From contig NZ_CP129212.1 of the NCBI RefSeq assembly GCF_030413175.1, positions 310,001-374,000 of the forward strand: a stretch of 64,000 bases of DNA, in the 5' to 3' direction. The notes below the pieces were generated by a model. That model had not been told where the DNA came from and did not search any database. It saw nothing but the letters and a program-made list of their open reading frames with translations. This document shows positions 53,400-61,828 of this stretch, piece after piece; position 1 is the first letter of the stretch; each line of letters begins with the position of its first letter. The stretch comes from Bradyrhizobium roseum (GTDB lineage Bacteria; Pseudomonadota; Alphaproteobacteria; Rhizobiales; Xanthobacteraceae). The translations under genes were made by a program, and so were the position numbers.

Positions 53400-54548
53400 T
53401 TATGCCTTCATGATTGCCTGCTCCGGAATGAGGCCCGTGGTGAGGTAGCGCCACAGCGCCACGATCAGCTTGCGCGCCAGGGCGACGATGGCGACGCGTT
53501 TGGCGCGCTTGCCGGCATTGGCGGTGCGGGTGCGGAACCAGCGGCTGAGCGCGCTGTCCGACTGATGGCGAAGCCACAGCCAGGCCAGCTCGATCGCCTT
53601 GTTGCGCGCCCGCGGGTTGCCAGCCTTGCTGATGCCTTGCTCGCGGTCGATGCCGCCGCTCTTCCAGGGGCTCGGCACCAATCCGCAGTAGCTGGCGACC
53701 TCGCGCCGGTTGCGGAAGTCCTTGTAGAACAGTTCGTTCACCAGCGTCGCGGTGAAGGCCGGGCCGAGCGCCTTGAGCCGCTGCAGGCTTGATCGCCGCT
53801 CCGCCATCGGAGGAGGAACGGGACAGGCCTGTGCAGTCTGTACCTGTTCCAACGCCGCAATCTGCTCGCGTACCATGGTCAGGCGCGCGTGTTCGCGCTT
53901 CACTTCGGCCAACGAATGAGGCGGCAACGGCTGCCCCTCCCAATCCCGCTGCTGCTCCAGAAAGCTGAGCCAGTCCCGTCGGCGCGGGTTGCCGACCGCC
54001 ATGCCCGACAGACGCATCAGCGCCTTGATCCGGTTGGTATGGGCCGTCTGTTCCTTGACCAGACGATCCCGCTCCCGGCTCGCACGCCGGGCATCCTCGG
54101 CTTCCACGCTCGGGACGCGGACGATGCGGACCACCCGTGGCTCGCCCCGCAGATAGGCCATCAAGGTCCGCAGCATCAACTCGCCGTCGATCCGGTCCGT
54201 CTTCGCCCGCCGCGACCGCTGGTCCACGGCAATGCTGGCGGGATCAAAGACGTAGTTCGTGATGCCTGCCGTCAGCAGCAGCCGGTGCAGCCAAAAGCCA
54301 TCATAGCCGGCCTCGTAGCAGCTCACGACGCGCGGCACAGACCCCAGCTTCTCGGCCGCCCGCGCCCTGATCTTCTCGATCAGGGCAAGCAACTCGACCT
54401 GATTGCCTCCCTCGAGCTTGTGGCGGGAGATCCGGTCACGAACCGGGCTGTGCAGCGTCACCAGCCAGGTCTTCTGACTTAGTTCGATCGAAACGAAAAT
54501 TGTGCCAATATGGTCCGCGGTGGGCGTGACTGCGGTCGATGCTTGCAT
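53400..54548 (-). CDS. IS110 family transposase
   Basis: 382 residues, apparently full length without frameshift. The N-terminal RuvC-like DEDD domain has FVSIELSQKTWLVTLHSP (first acidic residue is Glu where IS110 relatives usually have Asp), SCYEAGYDGFWLHRLL and AKTDRIDGELMLRTL. The C-terminal Transposase_20 domain has RLKALGPAFTATLVNEL and FRNRREVASYCGLVPSPWKSGG...GISKAGNPRARNKAIELAW with the conserved Ser. GGAGAAG lies 5 bp before the ATG. The enzyme recombines circular element DNA with target DNA, guided by the element's RNA. Confidence 0.93.
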   Translation of the reverse strand: MQASTAVTPTADHIGTIFVSIELSQKTWLVTLHSPVRDRISRHKLEGGNQVELLALIEKIRARAAEKLGSVPRVVSCYEAGYDGFWLHRLLLTAGITNYVFDPASIAVDQRSRRAKTDRIDGELMLRTLMAYLRGEPRVVRIVRVPSVEAEDARRASRERDRLVKEQTAHTNRIKALMRLSGMAVGNPRRRDWLSFLEQQRDWEGQPLPPHSLAEVKREHARLTMVREQIAALEQVQTAQACPVPPPMAERRSSLQRLKALGPAFTATLVNELFYKDFRNRREVASYCGLVPSPWKSGGIDREQGISKAGNPRARNKAIELAWLWLRHQSDSALSRWFRTRTANAGKRAKRVAIVALARKLIVALWRYLTTGLIPEQAIMKA

Positions 54549-54634
54549 CTGACTTCTCCGATGGTTCGAGTGTGCAAACCCAAACCTATCGGAAAGGCCA
54601 CGCTCACCGCCCCATGGAATCTACAATTCGCGTC

Positions 54635-54675
54635 GCGCGTTCATCATTGCGGTTGATGCGTTCATGGCGCGTTCA
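54635..54675 (+). promoter_or_regulatory. CGTTCA repeat element upstream of the Gly-rich gene
   Basis: CGTTCA at 54638, 54659 and 54670 (spacing 21 and 11 bp, two and one helical turns). The last lies within TGGCGCGTTCA, identical to 52143-52153. The phased direct repeats fit binding by a response regulator or similar dimer; the regulator is unknown. Confidence 0.42.
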
Positions 54676-54779
54676 CGTGCCTGTCTTTACCGTCACGTCG
54701 GGAGCGACGGTAGAGTTGCGACGGGGAACAGCTGCAAAACGGCTGAGGGCGCGCCGTCGCCGGTTAGGGAGGTTCATCC

Positions 54780-55397
54780 ATGGCGATATCCGATCCCGGG
54801 CGCGGGCTTGTCCGCCGCCTGGGGGTTACGGCCGCGGCGCTTTTGGCGTTCGCCGCCGCCTCACAGCAGCGCGCCGAGGCGCTCTCGCTTGCGAGTCCCG
54901 GCACGGCGCCCGCAGCAAAATTCGCAACGGAAGATTTGACGACCGAAGTCCGCGGCGGTCATGGCGGCGGCGGTGGGTTCCGCGGTGGCGGAGGCGGCGG
55001 GTTTCGTGGCGGCGGTGGAGGCTTCCGCGGCGGCGGATTTCACGGCGGTGGTTTCAGGGGCGGCGGGGCTGCGTTTCACGGCGGCGGGTTCAGAGGCGGC
55101 GGCTTTGCGGTCCATCGCGGCGGCTTTCGCGCCGCGCCGGTGTTCCGCGGCGGCGGCATGCGTCACGGCTATCGCCACGTCTACCACCGGCCGCATTTCC
55201 ATCACCGGCATCACTTTCACCGCCGTTACTACGCGCCGCGCTATTACGGTTATCCCGGCTATCATTACGGCTACCGGCACCGCTATTGCCGCGTGATCTG
55301 GACCTACTACGGACCGCGCAAGATCTGCCGCTATCGTCCGTGGTATCGCCACCATTACCGCGTCCGCTACTATGGTTCTCCCTATCGCTATTGGTGA
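54780..55397 (+). CDS. Exported Gly/His/Tyr/Arg-rich protein (cluster member D)
   Basis: 205 residues. The N-terminal signal (LGVTAAALLAFAAASQQRAEA) is followed by ALSLASPGTAP...LTTEV, matching the 52248 protein. Residues about 57-125 are Gly-rich repeats (GGGFRGGG units with Phe, His, Arg). Residues 130-205 are His/Tyr/Arg-rich with two Cys (RYCRVIW, RKICRY). The WTYYGPRKICRY end could be a small folded core. GGGAGG lies 7 bp before the ATG and a strong terminator follows. Proposed role: surface or periplasmic metal/polymer-binding protein, by composition only. Confidence 0.75.
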   Translation: MAISDPGRGLVRRLGVTAAALLAFAAASQQRAEALSLASPGTAPAAKFATEDLTTEVRGGHGGGGGFRGGGGGGFRGGGGGFRGGGFHGGGFRGGGAAFHGGGFRGGGFAVHRGGFRAAPVFRGGGMRHGYRHVYHRPHFHHRHHFHRRYYAPRYYGYPGYHYGYRHRYCRVIWTYYGPRKICRYRPWYRHHYRVRYYGSPYRYW

Positions 55398-55414
55398 GAG
55401 ACGGACTGAAAATG

Positions 55415-55444
55415 AAACAGGCGCCCGGTGGGGCGCCTGTTTTT
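55415..55444 (+). terminator. Intrinsic terminator after the Gly-rich gene
   Basis: Stem ACAGGCGCCC / GGGCGCCTGT with loop GGTG, then TTTT; A-rich left flank. Confidence 0.92.
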
Positions 55445-55466
55445 CATGAGCGGAAGACGTCGCGGG

Positions 55467-55673
55467 TCACCAGTCCTTGCCCTCCCAGGGCTTGACCTTC
55501 CAGGGCGTCAACTTCGCCATCCGCCACTGCGTCCAGTGTTCCGGCGGCCAGTGGCTGAGGCGCGAGGTTTCCTTGGCCACCGGCTTGAGGTCGACGATCA
55601 CAGGCGTGGTGCGGCGGCGGACCTGCTTGGTCGCCTCGCTGATCATATCGACGAATTCAGGCTTGTCCGCCAC
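55467..55673 (-). CDS. Small conserved-looking hypothetical protein
   Basis: 68 residues from GTG 55673 (VADKPEFVDMISEATKQV...). It is basic, and the C-terminus is Trp/Pro-rich (SHWPPEHWTQWRMAKLTPWKVKPWEG), with six Trp in 30 residues. No membrane segment. GGGGA lies 8 bp before the GTG; an upstream ATG (55703) is possible. It follows leuC after about 100 bp on the same strand. The function is unknown. Confidence 0.65.
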   Translation of the reverse strand: MADKPEFVDMISEATKQVRRRTTPVIVDLKPVAKETSRLSHWPPEHWTQWRMAKLTPWKVKPWEGKDW

Positions 55674-55771
55674 GGCAAGATCCCCCGCGAAAGGTTTTCG
55701 CAAGGGTCAGTGTGCGCCCGCACCCTTAACGAGCCGTTTCCGCAACGACTCGCTATCTAGGCAACGCCGGA

Positions 55772-57178
55772 TTAGCGCCATTCCCGGATGTCGACGAAGT
55801 GCCCGGCGATCGCGGCAGCTGCAGCCATCGCCGGCGACACCAGATGGGTGCGGCCTTTAAAGCCCTGGCGGCCCTCGAAGTTGCGGTTCGAGGTCGAGGC
55901 GCAGCGCTCTTCCGGCGACAGCTTGTCGGGGTTCATGGCAAGGCACATCGAGCAGCCCGGCTCGCGCCACTCGAAGCCGGCCTTGATGAAGATCTTGTCG
56001 AGGCCTTCGGCTTCCGCCTGCTCCTTCACGATGCCCGAGCCCGGCACCACCATCGCATTGACGTTTGCGTTGACGGTCTTGCCGTCGGCGACTTTCGCCG
56101 CCGCGCGCAGGTCCTCGATGCGGCCGTTGGTGCAGGAGCCGATGAAGACGCGGTCCAGCTTGATGTCGGTGATCTTTGTGCCCGCGGTCAGGCCCATGTA
56201 TTTCAGCGCGCGATGTTTTGAGAGTCGCTTGGCTTCGTCCGCGATCTTGTCGGGATCGGGCACGAAGCCTGCGATCGATACCACGTCCTCGGGCGAGGTG
56301 CCCCAGGTCACGATCGGCGGCAGTTTTGCGGCATCCAGCCGGAGCTCGTGGTCGAAATGCGCGCCTTCGTCGGAACGCAGCTTTTCCCAATAGCGCATCG
56401 CGGCGTCCCAGTCGGCGCCCTTCGGCGCTTTCGGGCGGCCCTTCAGGAATTCGAACGCCTTTTCGTCCGGCGCGATCAGGCCGGCGCGCGCGCCGCCTTC
56501 GATCGACATGTTGCAGACGGTCATGCGGCCTTCCATCGAGAGCGCACGGATCGCATCGCCGGCGTATTCCAGCACATAGCCGGTGCCGCCGGCGGTGCCG
56601 ATCTCGCCGATGATAGCGAGGATGATGTCCTTGCCGGTGACGCCGTCCGGCAGTTTGCCGTCGACCACCGCGCGCATGTTTTTTGCTTTTTTCTGGATCA
56701 GCGTCTGCGTCGCCAGCACGTGCTCGACTTCCGAGGTACCGATGCCGTGCGCCAGCGCACCGAACGCGCCATGGGTGGAGGTGTGGCTGTCGCCGCAGAC
56801 GATCGTGGTGCCGGGCAGCGTGAAGCCCTGCTCGGGGCCGATCACGTGGACGATGCCCTGTCGCTTGTCGAACTCGTTGAAATATTCGATGCCGAATTCC
56901 TTGGCGTTCTCAGCCATCACGCGCATCTGCTCGATGCTCTCAGGATCGGGATTCGGTTTCGAGCGGTCGGTGGTCGGGATGTTGTGGTCGACGACGGCCA
57001 GCGTCTTCTCCGGCGCGTGGACCTTGCGGCCGGTGGCGCGCAGGCCTTCGAACGCCTGCGGCGATGTCACCTCGTGCACCAGGTGGCGGTCGATATAGAG
57101 CAGGCAGGTGCCGTCGTCGGCTTCGTGCACCAGATGGTCGTTCCAGATCTTGTCGTACAGCGTGGTCGGTTGGGACAT
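55772..57178 (-). CDS. leuC: 3-isopropylmalate dehydratase large subunit
   Basis: 468 residues; catalytic subunit of isopropylmalate isomerase with a [4Fe-4S] cluster. [53 protein letters not shown] and [11 protein letters not shown] are standard aconitase-family motifs. GCSMCLAMN carries two cluster cysteines and GSCTNGR the third. GGAG lies 8 bp before ATG 57178. It lies downstream of rplS in the same direction but after rplS's terminator, so it has its own promoter. Confidence 0.98.
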   Translation of the reverse strand: MSQPTTLYDKIWNDHLVHEADDGTCLLYIDRHLVHEVTSPQAFEGLRATGRKVHAPEKTLAVVDHNIPTTDRSKPNPDPESIEQMRVMAENAKEFGIEYFNEFDKRQGIVHVIGPEQGFTLPGTTIVCGDSHTSTHGAFGALAHGIGTSEVEHVLATQTLIQKKAKNMRAVVDGKLPDGVTGKDIILAIIGEIGTAGGTGYVLEYAGDAIRALSMEGRMTVCNMSIEGGARAGLIAPDEKAFEFLKGRPKAPKGADWDAAMRYWEKLRSDEGAHFDHELRLDAAKLPPIVTWGTSPEDVVSIAGFVPDPDKIADEAKRLSKHRALKYMGLTAGTKITDIKLDRVFIGSCTNGRIEDLRAAAKVADGKTVNANVNAMVVPGSGIVKEQAEAEGLDKIFIKAGFEWREPGCSMCLAMNPDKLSPEERCASTSNRNFEGRQGFKGRTHLVSPAMAAAAAIAGHFVDIREWR

Positions 57179-57472
57179 GAGCGTCAGCTCCAAAATGAAA
57201 TTCTGTGTGAGTCAGGCGCGGGTACGGTGCGCAGGCAAACGGAGGTCAGCGCAGCATCAAGCTGCGCGCGTAAGCTCTGACGTCGCCGACGTCGCGAACC
57301 GTCCGAAGAAGCGGCCGGGCAGCCGCGAGCGATCGTCGATGATGACGAGCCGGGCGGTGCCGAAGGCGGCGCTGGTACGATCTAGAAACATTCTGAATTT
57401 CTAACACAGGGGCAGCCGCTGCCACAATCAATCGATTGGGCAGGGGCATCATCCAGATAGTCATGCCGCAAC

Positions 57473-57503
57473 AAAAAAGCGCGGGGCAAAACCCCGCGCT
57501 TTT
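57473..57503 (-). terminator. Intrinsic terminator after rplS
   Basis: 9-bp stem AGCGCGGGG / CCCCGCGCT, loop CAAAA, and a six-base T-run on the minus strand (57473-57478). It ends the ffh-rpsP-rimM-trmD-rplS transcript. The 290 bp from here to leuC show no other gene. Confidence 0.92.
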
Positions 57504-57528
57504 GTCGCATCCCTTTTGAAGGGAAAAA

Positions 57529-57912
57529 TTACTCGCCGACGGCGGCCGCGCGGTCCTGCTTCTTCTCGACGATGCGGGCCGACTTGCCGCGCAGCTGGCG
57601 CAGGTAATACAGCTTGGCGCGGCGGACCTTGCCGCGGCGCAAGACGGTGATCGAATCGATCATCGGCGACATGACAGGGAATACGCGCTCGACGCCTTCG
57701 CCGTAGGAGATCTTGCGGACGGTGAAGCTCTCGTTGAGCCCGCCGCCGGAACGGCCGATGCAGACGCCTTCATAGGCCTGCACGCGGGTGCGCTCGCCTT
57801 CGACCACCTTGACGTTGACGATCACGGTGTCGCCGGGCCCGAATTCGGGAATCGTCTTGGTCGCGGCCAACTTGTCGAATTGCTCTTTTTCGAGCTGTTG
57901 AATGAGGTTCAT
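57529..57912 (-). CDS. rplS: 50S ribosomal protein L19
   Basis: 127 residues ([19 protein letters not shown]...). [31 protein letters not shown] and [20 protein letters not shown] are the L19 core. The C-terminus is extended and basic/Ala-rich ([13 protein letters not shown]), as usual in alphaproteobacteria. GGAGAT lies 5 bp before ATG 57912; the longer frame upstream is not credible. Last gene of the rpsP operon. Confidence 0.98.
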   Translation of the reverse strand: MNLIQQLEKEQFDKLAATKTIPEFGPGDTVIVNVKVVEGERTRVQAYEGVCIGRSGGGLNESFTVRKISYGEGVERVFPVMSPMIDSITVLRRGKVRRAKLYYLRQLRGKSARIVEKKQDRAAAVGE

Positions 57913-58024
57913 TGAAATCTCCATCGGCGGCGCGCCCAGCCAGTCCAGCGCGGGCTGCGCGAACGTCCTAGTATCCTGCCATTGCGCGGATTTGGCGCTC
58001 GTATAAGGCATCGGGCCGCGCTTG

Positions 58025-58744
58025 TCACCCGTCTGTCGTGCTTTTTGTGGCCTTTTGGCCGGGCCTGGCGGCCCATAAATCCGGTCGCCGCGCCCGGGTC
58101 AGGGCCTCGGCTTCCGCCCGGCGCCAGGCTGCCACCTTGGCGTGGTCGCCGGAAATCAGCACTTCCGGGATGCCGCGGCCCTCGAACGTCTGCGGCCGGG
58201 TAAACTGGGGGTATTCCAGTAACCCTTCCGAAAAACTCTCATCCTCGCCGGAGGCCTGCTTGCCCATCACTCCCGGCAGCAGCCGTACGCAGGCGTCGAT
58301 CAGCGCCATCGCGGCGATCTCGCCGCCCGACAGCACGTAATCCCCGATCGAGACCTCCTGCAGGTTCCGGGCGTCGATCACCCGCTGGTCGACCCCCTCG
58401 AACCGCCCGCAGACGATCAGGGGGCCGGGGCCCGTGGCCAGCTCCGCCACCTGCGCCTGGGTCAATGGCCGACCCCGCGGGCTCATCAGCAGGCGCGGCC
58501 GGCTGTGGCCGTTATCGCCGGCATCGATCGCCGCCGCCAGCACGTCGGCCCGCAGCACCATGCCCGGGCCGCCGCCGGCGGGGGTGTCGTCCACGCTGCG
58601 ATGCCTGTCGGTGGCCGACGCCCTGATGTCGCACGCCTCCAGCGCCCACACGCCGGACGCCAGCGCCTTGCCCGCCAGGCTGACGCCGAGCGGCCCGGGA
58701 AACATGTCAGGAAACAGGGTCAGGACGGTGGCGCGCCAGGTCAT
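58025..58744 (-). CDS. trmD: tRNA (guanine-N1-)-methyltransferase
   Basis: 239 residues. It methylates G37 of tRNAs with a G36, preventing frameshifts. The SPOUT trefoil-knot segment is [10 protein letters not shown]...[22 protein letters not shown] (about 115-150), with SAM bound in that knot. [14 protein letters not shown] near residue 55 is also typical. The C-terminal [22 protein letters not shown] is the tRNA-binding domain. The ribosome site is weak; it may depend on upstream translation. A dispersed palindrome separates it from rimM. Confidence 0.97.
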   Translation of the reverse strand: MTWRATVLTLFPDMFPGPLGVSLAGKALASGVWALEACDIRASATDRHRSVDDTPAGGGPGMVLRADVLAAAIDAGDNGHSRPRLLMSPRGRPLTQAQVAELATGPGPLIVCGRFEGVDQRVIDARNLQEVSIGDYVLSGGEIAAMALIDACVRLLPGVMGKQASGEDESFSEGLLEYPQFTRPQTFEGRGIPEVLISGDHAKVAAWRRAEAEALTRARRPDLWAARPGQKATKSTTDG

Positions 58745-58771
58745 GTTTGTGGGATCGCGGTTGAACTCAGG

Positions 58772-58848
58772 CCGTCATACGCGGGCTTGACCCGCGTATC
58801 CATCTTCTTCGAAACGATGGATCGCCGGGTCAAGCCGGGCGATGACGA
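58772..58848. repeat. Dispersed palindrome between rimM and trmD
   Basis: GTCATACGCGGGCTTGACCC with a matching right half GGGTCAAGCCGGGCGATGAC. Same family as 25466-25575. It is transcribed within the operon. Confidence 0.75.
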
Positions 58849-58849
58849 G

Positions 58850-59371
58850 CTAGCTGGGATTGGGTTCGTCGCCCTCGATTTCCCGCGGCAGCTCGATCAC
58901 CACCCGGCCGCCGGCGAGATCGACCGTCGGCACCACGGCGTTGGTGAACGGCAGCAGCATGGTCGGCCCCTGCGGCGGCGCGATCTCGATGATGTCGCCG
59001 GCGCCGAAATTATGGATCGCGGTGACGCGGCCGAGCGGTTCGTCGGCGGCATTGACCGCCGCCAGCCCGATCAGGTCGGCGTGATAATATTCGCCCTCGT
59101 CGGTTTCGGGCAGCTTTTCGCGCGCGATATAGAGTTCGAGGCCGTTGAGCCGTTCGGCATCCTCGCGGGTGGCGATGCCTTTCAGCGTCGCCACCAGATG
59201 GTCTTTTGCCTCGCGGACATGCGTCACCTCGAACTGGCGCGCGCCATCCTTGGTCGTCAGCGGGCCGTAGTCCTTCACGGCGAACGGATCTTCCGTGAAC
59301 GTCCACAGCCTCACCGCGCCGCGCACGCCATGCGCAGCGCCGATACGCGCGACGCAAATCGGTGCTGCCAC
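58850..59371 (-). CDS. rimM: Ribosome maturation factor RimM
   Basis: 173 residues from GTG 59371 ([18 protein letters not shown]). RimM binds S19 in the 30S head during assembly. RimM N-domain features: [21 protein letters not shown]-terminal PRC-barrel runs from [13 protein letters not shown] to [18 protein letters not shown]. An in-frame extension to 59488 overlaps rpsP and is rejected. It lies 19 bp after the rpsP stop. Confidence 0.96.
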   Translation of the reverse strand: MAAPICVARIGAAHGVRGAVRLWTFTEDPFAVKDYGPLTTKDGARQFEVTHVREAKDHLVATLKGIATREDAERLNGLELYIAREKLPETDEGEYYHADLIGLAAVNAADEPLGRVTAIHNFGAGDIIEIAPPQGPTMLLPFTNAVVPTVDLAGGRVVIELPREIEGDEPNPS

Positions 59372-59390
59372 CTTCGTGCGCCGCCAGGTC

Positions 59391-59720
59391 TTACTTCTTC
59401 GCGGCTTCGGCGGCGGCCTTGCGCTCCTTGCGCGGCACGGCCTTTTCCGGGTTGTTGCGGGCGGGGCGCTTGACGACGCCGGCCGCATCCAGGAAGCGGG
59501 TCACGCGGTCCGACGGCTGCGCGCCCTTGGCGAGCCAGGACTTCACCTTGTCCATGTCGAGCTTCAGCCGCGACTCATTGTCCTTCGGCAGCAGCGGGTT
59601 GAAGTGGCCGAGACGCTCGATGAAGCGGCCATCGCGGGGAAAGCGCGAGTCGGCGACGACGACGTGATAGACCGGACGCTTCTTGGTGCCTGCGCGCGCG
59701 AGGCGGATGACGACTGACAT
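59391..59720 (-). CDS. rpsP: 30S ribosomal protein S16
   Basis: 109 residues: [26 protein letters not shown] then [11 protein letters not shown] and a basic Ala/Lys-rich C-terminus ([13 protein letters not shown]). AGGAGAA lies 5 bp before the ATG. Second gene of the ffh-rpsP-rimM-trmD-rplS run, 49 bp after ffh. Confidence 0.98.
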   Translation of the reverse strand: MSVVIRLARAGTKKRPVYHVVVADSRFPRDGRFIERLGHFNPLLPKDNESRLKLDMDKVKSWLAKGAQPSDRVTRFLDAAGVVKRPARNNPEKAVPRKERKAAAEAAKK

Positions 59721-59769
59721 TTGGTTCTCCTGAGTGTTGGTTGGATTCGTGTGGGTGAATGGGTTGCGA

Positions 59770-61320
59770 TTATTTCTTCTTCCCCGGGAAGCCGCCGAGG
59801 CCGGGCAGGGTGGGCTTGCCGCTGAGGCCGGTGAGGCCCGGCAGATTCGGCAATCCCTGACGCAGCCCGGGGGGAAGATCCTTCGGCAGCGCGGGCAGAC
59901 CGCCGGGGCCTGCGCCGCCCTGCAGCTTTTCCGCCATCGCCTTCATCTCTTCGGCCGAGGGCGGCTTCATGCCGCCGCCAAAGCCCATGGCCTGCGCGAT
60001 GCCGGCCATCGGGCCGCGCTTGCCGGAGCCCATGGCCTTCATCATGTCGGCCATGTTCCGGTGCATCTTCAGCAGCTTGTTGACTTCCTGGACCTCCAGG
60101 CCTGAGCCGGCGGCGATGCGCTTCTTGCGGCTGGCCTTGAGGATATCAGGGTTCTTGCGCTCCTGCCGCGTCATCGAATCGATCACCGCGACCTGGCGCT
60201 TGATAATCCTGTCGTCGATGCCGGCAGCGGCGATCTGGTTCTTCATCTTGGCGACGCCGGGCATCATGCCCATCAGCCCGCTGATGCCGCCCATGTTCGC
60301 CATCTGCAGCAACTGCTCGCGCATGTCGTTGAGGTCGAACTGGCCCTTGCGCATCCGCTCGGCGGTGCGCGCGGCCTTTTCGGCGTCGATATTCGCCGCC
60401 GCCCGCTCGACCAGCGACACCACGTCGCCCATGCCGAGGATGCGGCCGGCAATCCGGCTCGGATGAAAATCTTCCAGCGCATCGGTCTTTTCGCCGGTGC
60501 CGATCAGCTTGATGGGTTTTCCCGTGACCGCGCGCATCGACAGCGCCGCGCCGCCGCGGCCGTCGCCGTCGACCCGCGTCAGCACGATGCCGGTAAGGCC
60601 GACCCGCTGGTCGAACGCACGCGCGAGGTTGACCGCGTCCTGGCCGGTCAGGGAATCCGCGACCAGCAGCACTTCATGCGGATTGGCGGCGGCTTTGATG
60701 TCGGCCGCCTCGTTCATCATGTCTTCGTCGAGCGTGGTGCGGCCGGCGGTGTCGAGCAGCACCACGTCGTAGCCGCCGAGCTTGCCGGCTTCCAGCGCGC
60801 GCTTGGCGATCTGCGCCGGCTTTTGGCCGGCCACGATCGGCAGCGTCGGAATGTCGAGGTCGCGCCCGAGCACGGCCAGCTGCTCCATCGCCGCCGGGCG
60901 GTAGATGTCGAGCGAGGCCATCAGCACCTTGCGCTTGTCGCGCTGCACCAGGCGGCGGGCGAGTTTGGCGGTGGTGGTGGTTTTGCCGGAGCCCTGCAGG
61001 CCGACCATCATGATCGGAACCGGCGGTACGGCGTTGATGTCGATGGTCTGGCCGTCGGCGCCGAGCGTGGCGACCAGCTCGTCATGGACGATCTTGACCA
61101 CCATCTGGCCGGGCGTGACCGACTTGACGACGGTGGCGCCGATCGCCTGCTCGCGGACACGATCGATAAAGCTGCGGACCACCTCGAGCGCCACGTCGGC
61201 TTCGAGCAGTGCGCGGCGCACCTCGCGCATCGCGGCGTCGACGTCCTTTTCGGACAGCGCGCCGCGCCCCGTCAGACGATCGAGAATTCCGCCAAGCTTT
61301 TCCGACAGATTGTCGAACAA
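59770..61320 (-). CDS. ffh: Signal recognition particle protein Ffh
   Basis: 516 residues. N domain, then G domain with [18 protein letters not shown] (about 107-124), [28 protein letters not shown] and [12 protein letters not shown]. The M domain (about 320-516) is Met-rich ([44 protein letters not shown]) and binds 4.5S RNA and signal sequences. It delivers inner-membrane proteins with FtsY. The start is TTG 61320 (reading MFDNLSEKL) with AGGA about 8 bp upstream; no ATG is available near it. It is about 60 residues longer than E. coli Ffh, through the Gly/Pro-rich tail. Confidence 0.98.
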   Translation of the reverse strand: MFDNLSEKLGGILDRLTGRGALSEKDVDAAMREVRRALLEADVALEVVRSFIDRVREQAIGATVVKSVTPGQMVVKIVHDELVATLGADGQTIDINAVPPVPIMMVGLQGSGKTTTTAKLARRLVQRDKRKVLMASLDIYRPAAMEQLAVLGRDLDIPTLPIVAGQKPAQIAKRALEAGKLGGYDVVLLDTAGRTTLDEDMMNEAADIKAAANPHEVLLVADSLTGQDAVNLARAFDQRVGLTGIVLTRVDGDGRGGAALSMRAVTGKPIKLIGTGEKTDALEDFHPSRIAGRILGMGDVVSLVERAAANIDAEKAARTAERMRKGQFDLNDMREQLLQMANMGGISGLMGMMPGVAKMKNQIAAAGIDDRIIKRQVAVIDSMTRQERKNPDILKASRKKRIAAGSGLEVQEVNKLLKMHRNMADMMKAMGSGKRGPMAGIAQAMGFGGGMKPPSAEEMKAMAEKLQGGAGPGGLPALPKDLPPGLRQGLPNLPGLTGLSGKPTLPGLGGFPGKKK

Positions 61321-61374
61321 TGCCGTTGTCCTTTGTCCTGCGTTGCAGGCGCGTGCCTTTAATCACTTTCTCGC

Positions 61375-61480
61375 TGTCATTACCCGCGAAAGCGGGTGAT
61401 CCAGTATCCCAGAGCAACTCGTTTTCAACCGAGGCGCCGCGGCGTACCGGATACCCCGCTTTCGCGGGGTATAACGGTCA
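61375..61480. repeat. Dispersed palindrome, CATTACCCGCGAAAGCGGGT type
   Basis: The left half carries CCCGCGAAAGCGGG, itself self-complementary, followed by GTGATCC; the right half GGATACCCCGCTTTCGCGGGG mirrors it. It lies about 55 bp upstream of the ffh start codon, in its leader or promoter. Confidence 0.75.
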
Positions 61481-61828
61481 GTTATGTGTTTCGACGCTGA
61501 ACGCCAAAACGATATTCCAAACACTTTCGCGCCCGAGGGCGCATCGCGCTGTCGGGCGTTGGCCTCCGGTCTCATGGGCCGGGCGGCGGGTCGAAAAGAA
61601 TGTCTTTCCGAGAAAGTGTGGGCCTTAAACGCCCGGAGAGGCCGAAAGTCAAGGAGAAACTCGATCGCAAGAGCTGGCGATTAGGCCATAAGGCTATGAG
61701 ATCGCTCCATTTTTGGAGATGTTCCGCCGCGGGGGCGGGCTTCCTTTCGCCGCAGGTTCAAAGTTGGACCGTCCTCGCCATATAACGCCCCATCTCTACC
61801 GTTTTCTCCTGCCTGTCGTGAATCCCCC
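61481..61828. other. 348-bp intergenic region, no recognised gene
   Basis: Divergent region between ffh and the MBL-fold gene. Short ORFs (for example 61600-61785) have no ribosome site or recognisable sequence. One weak inverted repeat (CGCCCGA...TCGGGCG near 61530-61560) is visible. It must contain the promoter for the MBL gene and probably that of the ffh operon. Confidence 0.5.

Larger units (their letters stand above)
53110..54600 (-). mobile_element. IS110-family insertion sequence, IS1111-like layout
   Basis: An intact transposase gene (53400-54548) with about 290 bp of non-coding sequence downstream of it and only about 45 bp upstream. Subterminal inverted repeats GGTTTGGGTT (53124-53133) and AACCCAAACC (54577-54586) enclose both. 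Subterminal repeats and a long non-coding part at the 3' end are the marks of the IS1111 group. The exact ends are not resolvable: the family makes no or short target duplications. It interrupts the exported-protein cluster between members C and D. Confidence 0.8.

Noticed and set aside
57257..57391. 44-residue minus-strand ORF upstream of leuC, considered as a leader peptide
   Set aside because: It is not leucine-rich, has no ribosome site, and no attenuator hairpins follow.
61600..61785. 61-residue ORF between ffh and the MBL gene
   Set aside because: No ribosome site, no recognisable sequence, and it lies in a divergent promoter region.
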